64,000 nt of DNA from assembly GCF_028368975.1 (NCBI RefSeq), contig NZ_JAQNDM010000002.1, forward strand, positions 9,790,425 through 9,854,424, given 5' to 3'. Shown here one piece after another: positions 8,947 to 17,868 of the stretch (positions are counted from its first letter, which is position 1; each line of letters begins with the position of its first letter). A program made the translations under genes and the position numbers. This DNA is from Stigmatella ashevillena (GTDB lineage Bacteria > Myxococcota > Myxococcia > Myxococcales > Myxococcaceae). The notes below the pieces were generated by a model. It did no database searches. It saw only the letters and a list, made by a program, of their open reading frames with translations, and was not told the origin of the DNA.

Positions 8947-10377
8947 TCAGCCCCGGGCCAGTGCGGCATCCAGGCGCCGCAGCGCTTCCTCCTTGCCCAG
9001 AAGCTGGAGGGTCTCGCCGATCCCCGGACTCGTGGTGTTGCCGGTCACCGCCACGCGGACAGGCTGGGCCACCTTGCCCATGCCCACGCTGGCCCGCTCG
9101 CTCACGGTCTTGATGATCGCGTCCAGCGCGGGCACCGACCAGTCGGTCAGGGCCGCGGTCTCCTCCCGGACCTGACGCAACAGCGCCAGGGAGTCGGCCG
9201 TGAGGTGCTTGACGGCGGCCTTCTCGTCGATCGTCACCCCCTGCTTCAGATAGGGCAGGGCCATGGTGGCCATCTCCACCAGCGTCTTGGCGCGCTCGCG
9301 GAAGGCGAGCACGAACCGCTCCAGGCGCACGTCCTCGGGGGGCAGCGTCTGCCCCTGCTGCGCGAGGAACGGCGCCAGCCGGCCGGCGACGTCCCTGGGG
9401 GGCAGCGTCTTCAGGTAGTGCTGGTTGAGCCACAGCAGCTTGTCCGGGTTCCACACGCCAGAGGTGGCGCCCACGTCCTTGAAGTCGAACCACTCGGTCA
9501 TCTGCTGGCGCGAGATGACCTCCTCGTTGCCGTGGCTCCAGCCGAGGCGGATGACGAAGTTGAGCAGGGCCTCGGGCAGGATGCCGTTGGCCTTGTGCAG
9601 CATCACGTCCGCTTCCTTGTGCTTGCGCTTGGAGAGCTTCTCGCGGTCCGGCCCGAGGATGAGCGGCAGGTGGGCGAACCGGGGCGGCTCCCAGCCCATC
9701 GCCTGGTAGAGCATCAGCTGCGGGAAGGTGGAGTTGACGTGCTCCTGTCCGCGCGACACCACGGTGATGTCCATCAGGTGGTCATCGATGACGCAGCCGT
9801 AGTTGTAGAGGGGGATGCCGTCCCCGCGCAGCATGACCCAGTCGTCCAGGTCCGAGTACTCCTTGGTGATCTTCCCGAGCACCAGGTCGTCGAAGGACAC
9901 GGACCCTTCCGCCGAGGGCATTTTGAAGCGCACGACGGAGGGGCGGCCCTCGGGGACGTCTTTGCGCTCGCGGCAGGTGCCCTCATATTTGTAGGCGCGG
10001 CCTTCCTTCTCGGCCTGTGCGCGCCGCTCGCGGATCTCTTCCTGGGTGCAGTAGCAGCGGTACGCCTTGCCCGCGGCGATGAGCTGGTCGCAGTGATCGC
10101 GGTAGGTGTCCAGGCGCTGGGTTTGGAAGTAGGGCGCGTGGGGCCCTTCCTTCTCGGGGCCCTCGTCCCAGCCGATGTCGAGCCACTTGAGGCCGTCCAG
10201 GATGGCCTTCAGCGACTCCGGGGTGGAGCGCTCCAGGTCCGTGTCCTCGATGCGCAGGATGAAATCGCCGCCGAAGCGGCGCGCGTAGAGGTAGTTGAAG
10301 AGCGCGGTCCGGGCACCACCGATGTGGAGGTACCCGGTCGGAGAAGGGGCGAAACGGACGCGAAGGGCGGAGGCCAT
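8947..10377 (-). CDS. gltX: glutamyl-tRNA synthetase
   Basis: This cytoplasmic class I synthetase charges tRNA-Glu. The start is canonical: RVRFAPSPTGYLHIGGARTA, containing the HIGH-type motif HIGG. RIEDTD follows, a zinc-knuckle-like CYC...C segment lies near 110-135, and the KMSKS-type motif KLSKRK is near 250. The 476-residue length fits bacterial GluRS. The open frame continues upstream to 10713 but that part is not protein-like; ATG 10377 fits the family start although no ribosome site precedes it. tRNA-Gln and tRNA-Glu lie downstream on the same strand. Whether the enzyme discriminates against tRNA-Gln cannot be read here. Confidence 0.96.
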   Translation of the reverse strand: MASALRVRFAPSPTGYLHIGGARTALFNYLYARRFGGDFILRIEDTDLERSTPESLKAILDGLKWLDIGWDEGPEKEGPHAPYFQTQRLDTYRDHCDQLIAAGKAYRCYCTQEEIRERRAQAEKEGRAYKYEGTCRERKDVPEGRPSVVRFKMPSAEGSVSFDDLVLGKITKEYSDLDDWVMLRGDGIPLYNYGCVIDDHLMDITVVSRGQEHVNSTFPQLMLYQAMGWEPPRFAHLPLILGPDREKLSKRKHKEADVMLHKANGILPEALLNFVIRLGWSHGNEEVISRQQMTEWFDFKDVGATSGVWNPDKLLWLNQHYLKTLPPRDVAGRLAPFLAQQGQTLPPEDVRLERFVLAFRERAKTLVEMATMALPYLKQGVTIDEKAAVKHLTADSLALLRQVREETAALTDWSVPALDAIIKTVSERASVGMGKVAQPVRVAVTGNTTSPGIGETLQLLGKEEALRRLDAALARG

Positions 10378-10488
10378 AGGGAGGAGGCGCGGGATAGCAA
10401 GGTGGCGCAGGGTGGTCAACGCGGCTCCTTTAAGGGCCGCGCACAACCGGAATTCATGAGTTAGACTGAAGATGACCGAGGTGCATCC

Positions 10489-11076
10489 ATGAAACTGACT
10501 TTCGCGCTCCGCGCGCTCCTGACCGCTGCCTGTTTGCTCGGGGTGCCTGCGTCCGCATCCACGATGCTCAAGCTGGATCTCACAGCCCTCTCCCACACTT
10601 CCGACGCCGTTGTTCACGGGACGGTGCGCCGGGTCGAGAGCCGGTGGAGCCGGGACCACCGCCGCATTCTCACCGACGTGGAAATCGAGGTGTCCGAGGC
10701 CCTCAAGGGGCAACTGGGCAACACCGTGCTCCTCATCCAGCCGGGCGGCCGGGTCGGGGATATCGGACAGGTGGTGAGCGGCATGGCTTCGTTCACCCAG
10801 GGCGAGGAAGTCGTCGTCTTCTTGGAGCGCCGGGGCTCTCAGGCCTTTGGTCTGGTGGGGATGTCTCAGGGCAAGTACGAGGTGCTCCGGGCCGAGGACA
10901 CCCGGTCCGTTCTCGCGGTGCCTGCGGTCAAGGACATGCGCCTGTTGGATCCGGAGACGCGCCAGCCCACCGCCCTCGAGCCGAAGACGACGACGCTCGA
11001 GGAGCTGAAGGCCGCCATTCGCGCCGCCCTTCGGCAGCCCAAGCCCACTGGGGCTGCGCAGGAGTCCCGCCCGTGA
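10489..11076 (+). CDS. exported hypothetical protein, first gene of protease operon
   Basis: The 195-residue protein has a signal peptide (MKLTFALRALLTAACLLGV, cleavage after ASA) and a mature beta-rich domain: SDAVVHGTVRRVESRW, EIEVSEALKG, then VVVFLERRG. That order resembles small secreted proteins that accompany matrixin-like proteases in myxobacteria, but I cannot name a family. Ribosome site GAGGTG precedes ATG 10489. Its TGA overlaps the GTG of the first metalloprotease, so translation of the two is probably coupled. Confidence 0.75.
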   Translation: MKLTFALRALLTAACLLGVPASASTMLKLDLTALSHTSDAVVHGTVRRVESRWSRDHRRILTDVEIEVSEALKGQLGNTVLLIQPGGRVGDIGQVVSGMASFTQGEEVVVFLERRGSQAFGLVGMSQGKYEVLRAEDTRSVLAVPAVKDMRLLDPETRQPTALEPKTTTLEELKAAIRAALRQPKPTGAAQESRP

Positions 11077-11978
11077 AGATCGCCGCGCTGTTGCTGACCT
11101 TGTCGCTGGGGCAGACCCTGGACCCCTATGTGCGCAGCCGGGTCGAGGCGGGAGACCCGTCCACCCAGTGCCTGTTCTGGACGGTGCCGCGCATCACCTG
11201 GAACCAGAGCACCCGGGGCAACCCGGGGACGCTGCCCGCGGGCTCCGAGTTCGCGGCGGTCCGCCGCGCGTTCCAGAGCTGGCAGGAGGTCTTCTCCTCG
11301 TGCGGAAACATCGCCTTCGAGGAAGGCCCCCGGGTGGATGATCGCGACGTCGGCTACGTGTCCAAGGGAGAGAACCGCAACCTGGTGCTCTTCCGCACGC
11401 GGCAGTGCACGGTGGGAAGCCTCGTCCCCGCGGAGGATCCGTGCTGGAAGGATGACGTCTGCGGCAACGTCTATGACTGCTGGAGCAACGGCAACGAGAC
11501 CATCGCCGTCACCCTGACGACGTACGACGAAAACACCGGCATCATCTATGACTCGGACATCGAGCTGAACGCAGGGGTCTTCTCTTTCACCACGGCCGAT
11601 GGCCCCCGGTGCACTCCGCCCATCATCCAGGGGTGTGTGGCCACCGATATCCAGAACACCATGACGCATGAGATTGGCCACCTCGTGGGGCTGGACCACA
11701 CGGATGCGCCGAACTCGACCATGAACCCACGGGCTCCCCCCGGGGAGACGTCCAAGCGCACCATCGACGCGGGCTCCCGCTCCTTCGTCTGCGAGGCGTA
11801 CCCGAAGGCAGGGGTCAGCCAGAACTGCCTTCACCTCACCACGGACCCCACGCTGGGGCGCAAGGCGCCCGGGGCCGGCTCGGGAGGTTGTGCCAGCGCG
11901 GGCGCCGAGGCGTGGCTTCCCGCCCTGGCGGGGTGGGCCTTGCTCTGGGCCCGCCGCCGGAAGGAACCCCGCGCGTGA
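11073..11978 (+). CDS. secreted matrixin-like metalloprotease with MYXO-CTERM-like tail
   Basis: The zinc-binding site HEIGHLVGLDH fits the HExxHxxGxxH metzincin pattern of family M10-like enzymes. A signal-like N-terminus (IAALLLTLSLGQ) and several Cys pairs (DDVCGNVYDCW) indicate an exported protein. The end, GGCASAG followed by a short hydrophobic stretch and RRRK, matches the MYXO-CTERM sorting tail: Cys near a Gly pair, membrane span, Arg cluster. GTG 11073 overlaps the previous stop and is preceded by GGAG. The 301-residue protein is a paralogue of the next gene, which starts on its stop codon. Substrate unknown. Confidence 0.85.
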   Translation: MKIAALLLTLSLGQTLDPYVRSRVEAGDPSTQCLFWTVPRITWNQSTRGNPGTLPAGSEFAAVRRAFQSWQEVFSSCGNIAFEEGPRVDDRDVGYVSKGENRNLVLFRTRQCTVGSLVPAEDPCWKDDVCGNVYDCWSNGNETIAVTLTTYDENTGIIYDSDIELNAGVFSFTTADGPRCTPPIIQGCVATDIQNTMTHEIGHLVGLDHTDAPNSTMNPRAPPGETSKRTIDAGSRSFVCEAYPKAGVSQNCLHLTTDPTLGRKAPGAGSGGCASAGAEAWLPALAGWALLWARRRKEPRA

Positions 11979-12916
11979 GCCGGAGCCTGTGGCTCTTGCT
12001 GGGAGTGCTGCTGGCCGCGCCCGCTGCGCGCGCCCAGTTCGACTACAAGCGCACCGTGGTCCCCGGCAAGCCGCTGTGCCTCGCGTGGCCCATCCGGGAG
12101 TATGTGTACCATCTGGACGCCGCGGGCAGCCTCTGGACGCCCGGGGACACCGAGCTCACTGCGGTCGAAGCCGCCTTTGATTCCTGGCGGGCCCTGGCCG
12201 CCGGGTGCACGGACTATGTGTTCACGCGAGGGCCCGACGTCACGAGCCCCGCCGTGGGCTACGACCAGGCTCATCCGGACCAGAACCAGAACGTCGTCAC
12301 CTTCCGGGAGCGGCCCTGCTTCGAGGTGGTTCCCGAGACGGACGACTGCCAGGCGGACGACAGCTGTGGCAACGCCTATGGGTGCTGGGAGCACGGCTTC
12401 GCCACCATCGCGCTGACCACCACGACCTTCAGCTTCAAGACGGGCTACGCCCTGGACGCGGACATCGAGCTCAACTCGGCCCAGGCGGCAGGGGGGCCGG
12501 GTTTTCTCTTCACCACCGTAAGCAGTCCCCCCTGCCTGGGAGAAGCCCTCCCCGGGTGTGTCTCCACGGACGTCCAGAACACGATGACCCATGAGATCGG
12601 CCACGTCGTGGGGCTGGATCACGTGTACTCGATGTTTTCCACCATGGAGGCGACCGCTCCCTCGGGAGAGACGCACAAGCGCGTCATCGACTCAGGTTCC
12701 GGAACGGGCTTCTGCCGCACGTACCCGCGAGGCCTGCCTCCGGCCCAGTGTGGAGAGCCCGCCGTGACAAACAAGCAGCTGTCCGCCCAGAGCACGGGCA
12801 CGGGCTGCGCGGCGGCACCAGGCCCCTGGCTGGGGGGGATCGGGCTGGGCGCGTGGGTGGCGTGTTTCCGCCGCCGTCGGGCCCGGCAGCGACGCCCTGG
12901 ACAGGGGAGCCTATGA
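11975..12916 (+). CDS. second secreted matrixin-like metalloprotease with MYXO-CTERM-like tail
   Basis: This 313-residue paralogue of the upstream gene shares its order: signal peptide (WLLLGVLLAAPAARA), WPIREYVYHLD, DDSCGNAYGCWEHG, zinc site HEIGHVVGLDH, and SGETHKRVIDSG after it. The tail has GCAAAPGPW, a hydrophobic stretch and RRRRARQRR, a weaker MYXO-CTERM form. GTG 11975 overlaps the previous TGA; its own TGA overlaps the ATG of the HAD gene. The pair looks like a tandem duplication kept under coupled translation. The sorted product would end up at the cell surface or be released. Confidence 0.85.
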   Translation: MSRSLWLLLGVLLAAPAARAQFDYKRTVVPGKPLCLAWPIREYVYHLDAAGSLWTPGDTELTAVEAAFDSWRALAAGCTDYVFTRGPDVTSPAVGYDQAHPDQNQNVVTFRERPCFEVVPETDDCQADDSCGNAYGCWEHGFATIALTTTTFSFKTGYALDADIELNSAQAAGGPGFLFTTVSSPPCLGEALPGCVSTDVQNTMTHEIGHVVGLDHVYSMFSTMEATAPSGETHKRVIDSGSGTGFCRTYPRGLPPAQCGEPAVTNKQLSAQSTGTGCAAAPGPWLGGIGLGAWVACFRRRRARQRRPGQGSL

Positions 12917-13623
12917 GTGTCGCGTTCTTCGATCTCGACAAGACGCTGCTCGCGGCGAACTCCGCCTCGCTGTGGATCCGCCGCGAACTCGCCCTGGGCC
13001 ACATCACCCGATGGCAAGCCTTTCGGGCCAGCCTGTGGATGGCCCGCTATCACCTGGGCTTCGTGTCCATGCAGGATGCGCTGCGAGCGGCGATCGGCCA
13101 GTTGGCGGGCACCGAGGTCCGTCCCATCCAGGAGCGCACCACCGCCTTCTATGAAGAGCAGGTCCGCCCGCTCTACCGGCCGGGAGCGCTGCGCGCGCTG
13201 GAGGAGCACCGGAGCGCCGGGGACCGGCTGGTGTTGTTGACCTCCTCGACGGGGTATCTCTCCGAACTGGTCGCGCGGGATCTTCGCCTGGATGCGATCC
13301 TCTGCAACCGCTTCGAGGTGAACGCCGATGGCCTGCACACAGGCAAGCCCCTGGGCGTTGTCTGTTTCGGAGAGGGCAAGCGCACCTGCGCGGAGGACTA
13401 CGCGCGAGAGGTGGGGGCGCGCCTGTCCTCGTGCTCCTTCTACACGGACTCCTACTCCGACCTGCCCGTGATGGAGGTGGTGGGAAAGCCCGTGGCCGTC
13501 CATCCCGACCAACGGTTGCGCAGAGAGGCGCTCCGGAGGGGGTGGCCGGTGGTGGACTGGGGGGTGCCTCGTGCAGGCGCCTCCCTGGAGGGCACTTCCG
13601 GAGCGGACGCCAGCCCGAGGTGA
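12913..13623 (+). CDS. HAD-superfamily IB phosphatase
   Basis: The 236-residue cytoplasmic protein starts with the HAD catalytic motif FFDLDKTLL, has the Ser/Thr motif VLLTSSTGYLSE near residue 112, a conserved Lys in TGKPLG, and the acidic motif TDSYSDLPVM near 180. This matches subfamily IB enzymes of the phosphoserine-phosphatase/CicA group. Substrate cannot be inferred. It is the last gene of four with overlapping start and stop codons behind two secreted proteases, an odd partner for them. The stop lies six bases from the convergent kinase gene. Confidence 0.85.
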   Translation: MSVAFFDLDKTLLAANSASLWIRRELALGHITRWQAFRASLWMARYHLGFVSMQDALRAAIGQLAGTEVRPIQERTTAFYEEQVRPLYRPGALRALEEHRSAGDRLVLLTSSTGYLSELVARDLRLDAILCNRFEVNADGLHTGKPLGVVCFGEGKRTCAEDYAREVGARLSSCSFYTDSYSDLPVMEVVGKPVAVHPDQRLRREALRRGWPVVDWGVPRAGASLEGTSGADASPR

Positions 13624-13629
13624 GGCGGC

Positions 13630-15624
13630 TCAGCGCCGGGGCAATGCCAGCCGGACGTTGAAGACGTAGTCCACGGCCACGGGCTGGCCCTGGTAGAGGA
13701 TGGGCTTGTAGACGCGCGACTTCAGCGCCTCCAGGACCGCCGCCTCCATGTGGGGCAGCGTCTTGAGGACGCGGCAGTTCTCCACGCGGCCTTGGCGGTT
13801 GATGGTGCACTTCACCAGCATCACGCCCTGCACCCTGGCCTCGAGCGCCTCACGGGTATAGGCGAGATCCTTGCCCTGGAGTTGCTCGGGGCGGCTCATG
13901 CTCTCGCTGTCATAGGGAATGACCGTGTGGGTGTTCTTCATCGCGCCGAGCACGTTCGCGGGCAGCGTCTGTGCCACCCCCCCGCCCATCTCGGACGGCG
14001 TCTTCGCGGACGTGTCCCCCGAGGGAACGGGCGCCAAGGGCTCCGCGGGGGCGAGCGAGGTGGGCAACGCGTTGGCCGGCTGTAGGCTGCTGCCCGTGGC
14101 GAACTCCACGCGCGAGCCCCCTGAAGCGCCGCCCCGGCGCCGCTGGAGCTTTTGGGAGAGCACCACGTCTCCCGAGCCGCCGGTGATGACCGTCTCGCTC
14201 TGGTAGCCCTCGAGCGCGAAGGTGAGCTCGGCCGTGACGGTGCCATCTTCTCCCGGGGGCACTTCCAACACGAAGGGCGTCGTCCCCCGCTCCTTGCCCT
14301 TGTAGTAGACGCGCGCGCCCGAAGGCTCGCTCATCAGCCGCAGGCGGACCATGTGCGGGGCTGCGGGCGCGGCCTCGGCGACGGGCGGCGAGGGGGCCAC
14401 CGGCGCTTCGGCCTTCACCTGAACCGTCTCGGGGGTCGGCGGCTTCACCTCGGTATGGGGCGAGGGGCGGAGGAAGAAGAAGGCCGCGGCGAGCACGGCG
14501 ACGATGACGGTGCCGATGCCCAGGCCCAGCAGCAGCATCCGGCGTTGCCGCCCCCGGCTCATCGGCTCGGGAACCTCCACGCTGATGTCCAGTGCGAGGG
14601 TGGAGGAGCCGGAGTCCGGTGGGGGAGGGTTCGCGAAGTTCGGAGAGGGGTACGGGCCCGTGGTCGCCGAGCCGCCCGGACGCTTGAAGATGCCACTGTG
14701 GCCACCCGCGGCCATGTTGGCCGTGCGCATCGCTTCCAGCAACTCGTCCATCGTCTGATAGCGGCGCGCGGGATCCTTCTCCAGGCTGCGCATGACCACC
14801 GCTTCGATCTCCGCGGGAACCGGGATGTAGGGCCGCAGCGAGTTGAAGGGAGGGGGCGCTTCCTTGCAGTGGGAGAAGATGAGCTCCAGGTGGTCGCGCG
14901 CGATGAACGGCGGGCGCCCCATCAGCATCTGGTAGAGCATGACGCCCAGCGAGTAGACGTCACTGCGTGCATCCGTCACGTTGCGTGCCTGCTCGGGCGC
15001 CATGTACTGCGGGGAGCCGAGAAACGTTCCACTCTGGGTGATTTCCGGGCTGAGCACACCCTCGGTCACAGGCGCGATGGACTTGACGAGGCCGAAGTCC
15101 AGGACCTTCACCAGATCCTGATCCGACTCGTTGAGCAGCATGATGTTGGCGGGCTTGAGGTCCCGGTGGACGATGCCCATGCCGTGCGCCTCGCGCAGCG
15201 AGCGGCACACCTGCTGGCCGATGGAAATCACCCGGCTCCAAGGCAGGGGCCCCGTTTGGGAGAGCACCTGCGCCAGGGTGCGCCCCTCCATGTACTCCAT
15301 GGCGATGAAGTAGATGTTGTCTTCGGTCTGCCCGTAGTCGATGACCGTGACGGTGTTGGGATGGCGCAGCTTCGAGGTGAGGGAGGCCTCGCGCAGAAAG
15401 CGCTGCTGGAAGCCAGGATCCTTGCTGCTGGGGAAGTTGGGGTTGAGGACCTTGAGCGCCACCACCCGGTCCAGGGGCGTCTGGATGGCCCGGTAGACCT
15501 TGCCCATGCCTCCCATGCCGAGCGGCTCGGTGATGCGGAAGCGACCGTTGAGCGTCCGGCCAATGAGCGGGTCTACTTCCGGTGCTGCCGGAGTCCCGAC
15601 GGCCGGCGAATCACTCTTGATCAT
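13630..15624 (-). CDS. membrane Ser/Thr protein kinase with PEGA-like and TonB-like C-terminal domains
   Basis: The cytoplasmic kinase domain (about 28-295) is complete: glycine loop GMGGMGKV, Lys58, HRDLKPAN at 153 and DFG at 176. A Pro/Ser-rich linker leads to one TM segment at about 363-385. Outside it are a Pro/Ala-rich stretch, a PEGA-like beta domain (about 427-495, with VRLRLMSEPSGARVYYKGKERG) and a C-terminal domain (about 575-662) with TREALEARVQGVMLVKCTI and ALKSRVYKPILYQGQPV, which is the TonB/AgmX C-terminal pattern. So the kinase may sense or contact a periplasmic partner. It is divergent from the chemosensory operon with 259 bp between. Confidence 0.85.
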   Translation of the reverse strand: MIKSDSPAVGTPAAPEVDPLIGRTLNGRFRITEPLGMGGMGKVYRAIQTPLDRVVALKVLNPNFPSSKDPGFQQRFLREASLTSKLRHPNTVTVIDYGQTEDNIYFIAMEYMEGRTLAQVLSQTGPLPWSRVISIGQQVCRSLREAHGMGIVHRDLKPANIMLLNESDQDLVKVLDFGLVKSIAPVTEGVLSPEITQSGTFLGSPQYMAPEQARNVTDARSDVYSLGVMLYQMLMGRPPFIARDHLELIFSHCKEAPPPFNSLRPYIPVPAEIEAVVMRSLEKDPARRYQTMDELLEAMRTANMAAGGHSGIFKRPGGSATTGPYPSPNFANPPPPDSGSSTLALDISVEVPEPMSRGRQRRMLLLGLGIGTVIVAVLAAAFFFLRPSPHTEVKPPTPETVQVKAEAPVAPSPPVAEAAPAAPHMVRLRLMSEPSGARVYYKGKERGTTPFVLEVPPGEDGTVTAELTFALEGYQSETVITGGSGDVVLSQKLQRRRGGASGGSRVEFATGSSLQPANALPTSLAPAEPLAPVPSGDTSAKTPSEMGGGVAQTLPANVLGAMKNTHTVIPYDSESMSRPEQLQGKDLAYTREALEARVQGVMLVKCTINRQGRVENCRVLKTLPHMEAAVLEALKSRVYKPILYQGQPVAVDYVFNVRLALPRR

Positions 15625-15883
15625 TCACACTCCCCACCTGCATACGGCATTGCTTCTCCCCAAGCCACGTCCGTCCCCACGCACATCCTGGGTCCATCAA
15701 ACCACAACCCTGCGTTCACTGCGATTCAGCCTGGCCGCCTCCTTCAGGACGTTTGGGCCTCGTGGGAGCAGCCAGGGAAGCAGGGGGGCGAAGGAAGACT
15801 ACACCGCCCGCATTGACGGTCCTCCTGGGACCGGATTACGTTCCAGGGCTCCCGGAGCATCTCCACCGGGTCAGGGCTACTCG
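15625..15883. other. divergent intergenic region between the kinase and the che operon
   Basis: This 259-bp stretch separates the start of the Ser/Thr kinase from the first cheW. It should hold promoters for both, but I see no convincing sigma-70 or sigma-54 boxes by eye and no strong repeat. An open plus-strand frame runs through it in phase with cheW but is not protein-like. Confidence 0.4.
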
Positions 15884-16450
15884 ATGGCCGAAACCCCCAC
15901 AACTCCAGCGGAAGCCCACGCACGCCGTCACTCCGTCCAGCAACGGCTGTCGCTGCTGGAAGGGGAGTTGCAGCAACTGCGGCAGGAATTGACCCACCTC
16001 GAGGGGGAGCTGCGGCTGCCAGGGCTCTTCCTCACGCTGGAGGTCGCCGGCGCTCAGGCGCTGCTGCCGACCGAGGTGGTCCAGGAAGTGGTCCGGTTGG
16101 TGGAAATCCAGCCGCTGCCGGGGGCCCCTGCCCACGTGGCGGGGGCGTTCGTCTACCGGGGCACCTCCGCCATCGTGGTGGATCTGGCCGTGCTGCTGGG
16201 CATCCGCCGGGAGCCGGAGATGGATGCGCACCTGGTGGTCTGCACGGGGGAGCGCACGGTGGCGCTGCTGGTGGACCGCGTTCGCGACATCGTCGAGACG
16301 CCCGCCCTGGTGGAAGGGGATGCCGCCGGAGCACACCGCTCGCCGTGGGATACGACCGGACTGATGGGCGGCTTGTGCCGGCTGCCCGAAGGCGGGCTGC
16401 TTCCGTTGCTGCGGACCTCGCTCCTGCTGGTGACTCCGGAGGAGACGTGA
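15884..16450 (+). CDS. cheW: CheW-like coupling protein
   Basis: CheW-type proteins link chemoreceptors to the CheA kinase. The 188-residue protein has an N-terminal helical extension (about 1-45, Gln/Leu/Glu-rich coiled coil) and then a CheW domain: FLTLEVAGAQALLPTEVVQEVVR, PGAPAHVAGAFVYRG, IVVDLAVLLG, and VALLVDRVRDIVE. ATG 15884 follows a weak AGGG. Its TGA overlaps the GTG of cheR. It is the first gene of a six-gene chemosensory operon, which holds a second cheW further down. Confidence 0.88.
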   Translation: MAETPTTPAEAHARRHSVQQRLSLLEGELQQLRQELTHLEGELRLPGLFLTLEVAGAQALLPTEVVQEVVRLVEIQPLPGAPAHVAGAFVYRGTSAIVVDLAVLLGIRREPEMDAHLVVCTGERTVALLVDRVRDIVETPALVEGDAAGAHRSPWDTTGLMGGLCRLPEGGLLPLLRTSLLLVTPEET

Positions 16451-17835
16451 ACGAAGTCGTCCGGGCCGATGCGCTCGATGAAGCCACGCTCAGCCGGGTC
16501 GAGGACGTCCTGAGGGAGGCCAGCGGCCTGGCCCTCACCTCCAGTGTTCGTCGCTCGCTGAGCACCGCGCTCGTCCGGGCCGCCGAGGCGCGCAAGCTCA
16601 CGCCCGCGGCGTTTCTCAAGGCGCTGCTGGCGCGCGAGCCCGGGGTGGTGGAGACCTTCATCGAATACGCGGTGATCGGAGAGACGTACTTCTTCCGCCA
16701 CCCCGAGCACCTGCACGAGCTGACCCGGGTGGTCGCCGCGCACGGCGGCCCCGTGAACATCTGGAGCGCGGGCTGCGCCACGGGCGAGGAGCCCTACAGC
16801 ATCACCATGGCGCTGCTGGCGGCGGGGGTCCCCGTGGAGAACATCCACGTGCTGGCCACCGACATCTCGGCCCGCTCCCTCGGCCGGGCGCGCGTGGGCA
16901 CCTACAGCCCCTGGTCCGTCCGCCGGGTCGAACCGGCCATGGAGAAGCGCTTCCTGACGGCCCATCCCGGGGGGATGTCGGTTTGCACCCAGGCGCGGGA
17001 GCCCGTGGAGTTCCGCCGACACAACCTCGTTTCGGATCTGGCGCCCGTGTCCAACCAGGACGCGGTTTTTTGCCGCAATGTGTTGATCTACTTCCCGCCG
17101 GAGCTGGTGCGCCAGGTGCTCACCAAGCTCATCGGGGCGCTGGCTCCGGGAGGGTTGCTCTTCCTGTCGCCCGCGGAGGTGCCGCTGGCCAACGGGCTGG
17201 GCCTGGAAATGCTCGATGTGGAGGGCACCCCGGTGTTGCGCCGCCCCGTCACGCCCCTGGGGCCCCCGAAGGAGACCCCCTCCGCCGCCAATACCCTGGC
17301 CCGCTGGAAGCTGGAGCCCTTCGGGACCCGGAGCGCCTCCTCCGCCTCCGCGCGGACGCTCCAGGCTCGCACCCCCCTCCCGGCGGCGCCCCCCGCGGCC
17401 CCGGCGCCGCCTGCCCGGGAGACGTTCTCTCCGGAGGATGATGCGATGCGTCAGGCGGTCGCGGCAGCCCGGGAGGGGCAGTACGATCGGGTGGAACTGC
17501 TGGCGCGGGAGGCGGCGCGCAAGCTGGTCCCGGAGGCCTACCTGTTGCTGGCCATGGTGGCCGAGACGCGGGGAGATCTGAACGGGGCAGTGGACTGCGT
17601 GCGAAAGGCGCTATACCTGGAGCCCCAACTGGCGCTCGGTCACGCTACGCTCGTCACGCTCTACACGAGGCTGGAGCGCCGGGAGGACGCGGAGCGGGCG
17701 CGGCAGAATGCGCTGAGGGCGTTGGACGGGTTGGACGATGAGCACCCCTTGCGAGGGGTGGAGACAATGACCGCGGGTGGCCTGCGGCAGGCGCTTTCGG
17801 CGAGGGGCCGGGTGGGTTGGCAGGGGGCGCCGTGA
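16447..17835 (+). CDS. cheR: CheR-type receptor methyltransferase with C-terminal TPR region
   Basis: The methyltransferase would methylate glutamates on the neighbouring receptor using S-adenosylmethionine. The N-terminal helical domain contains GETYFFRHPEHL; the SAM pocket is NIWSAGCATGEEPYSI near residue 99; FCRNVLIYF is a family hallmark near 205. After a Pro/Ala-rich linker (about 270-325) come TPR-like helices (EAYLLLAMVAETRGDLNGAV, then YLEPQLALGHATLVTLY). At 462 residues it is longer than simple CheR, like FrzF-type enzymes. GTG 16447 overlaps the cheW stop. No cheB methylesterase is present in the operon. Confidence 0.92.
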   Translation: MNEVVRADALDEATLSRVEDVLREASGLALTSSVRRSLSTALVRAAEARKLTPAAFLKALLAREPGVVETFIEYAVIGETYFFRHPEHLHELTRVVAAHGGPVNIWSAGCATGEEPYSITMALLAAGVPVENIHVLATDISARSLGRARVGTYSPWSVRRVEPAMEKRFLTAHPGGMSVCTQAREPVEFRRHNLVSDLAPVSNQDAVFCRNVLIYFPPELVRQVLTKLIGALAPGGLLFLSPAEVPLANGLGLEMLDVEGTPVLRRPVTPLGPPKETPSAANTLARWKLEPFGTRSASSASARTLQARTPLPAAPPAAPAPPARETFSPEDDAMRQAVAAAREGQYDRVELLAREAARKLVPEAYLLLAMVAETRGDLNGAVDCVRKALYLEPQLALGHATLVTLYTRLERREDAERARQNALRALDGLDDEHPLRGVETMTAGGLRQALSARGRVGWQGAP

Positions 17836-17868
17836 GACGCAGCAGGCCTCGAGTAGCAAGGAGGTAAC

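Noticed and set aside
8926-10464. 512-codon open frame antisense to gltX, plus similar long frames at 5115-6704, 17611-19404 and 14152-15816
   Set aside because: They mirror real genes in high-GC DNA, their products are His/Arg/Gly-rich, and they lack ribosome sites and family motifs.
10378-10713. Longer gltX start at 10713
   Set aside because: The added 112 residues are not protein-like and the family start RVRFAPSPTG immediately follows ATG 10377.
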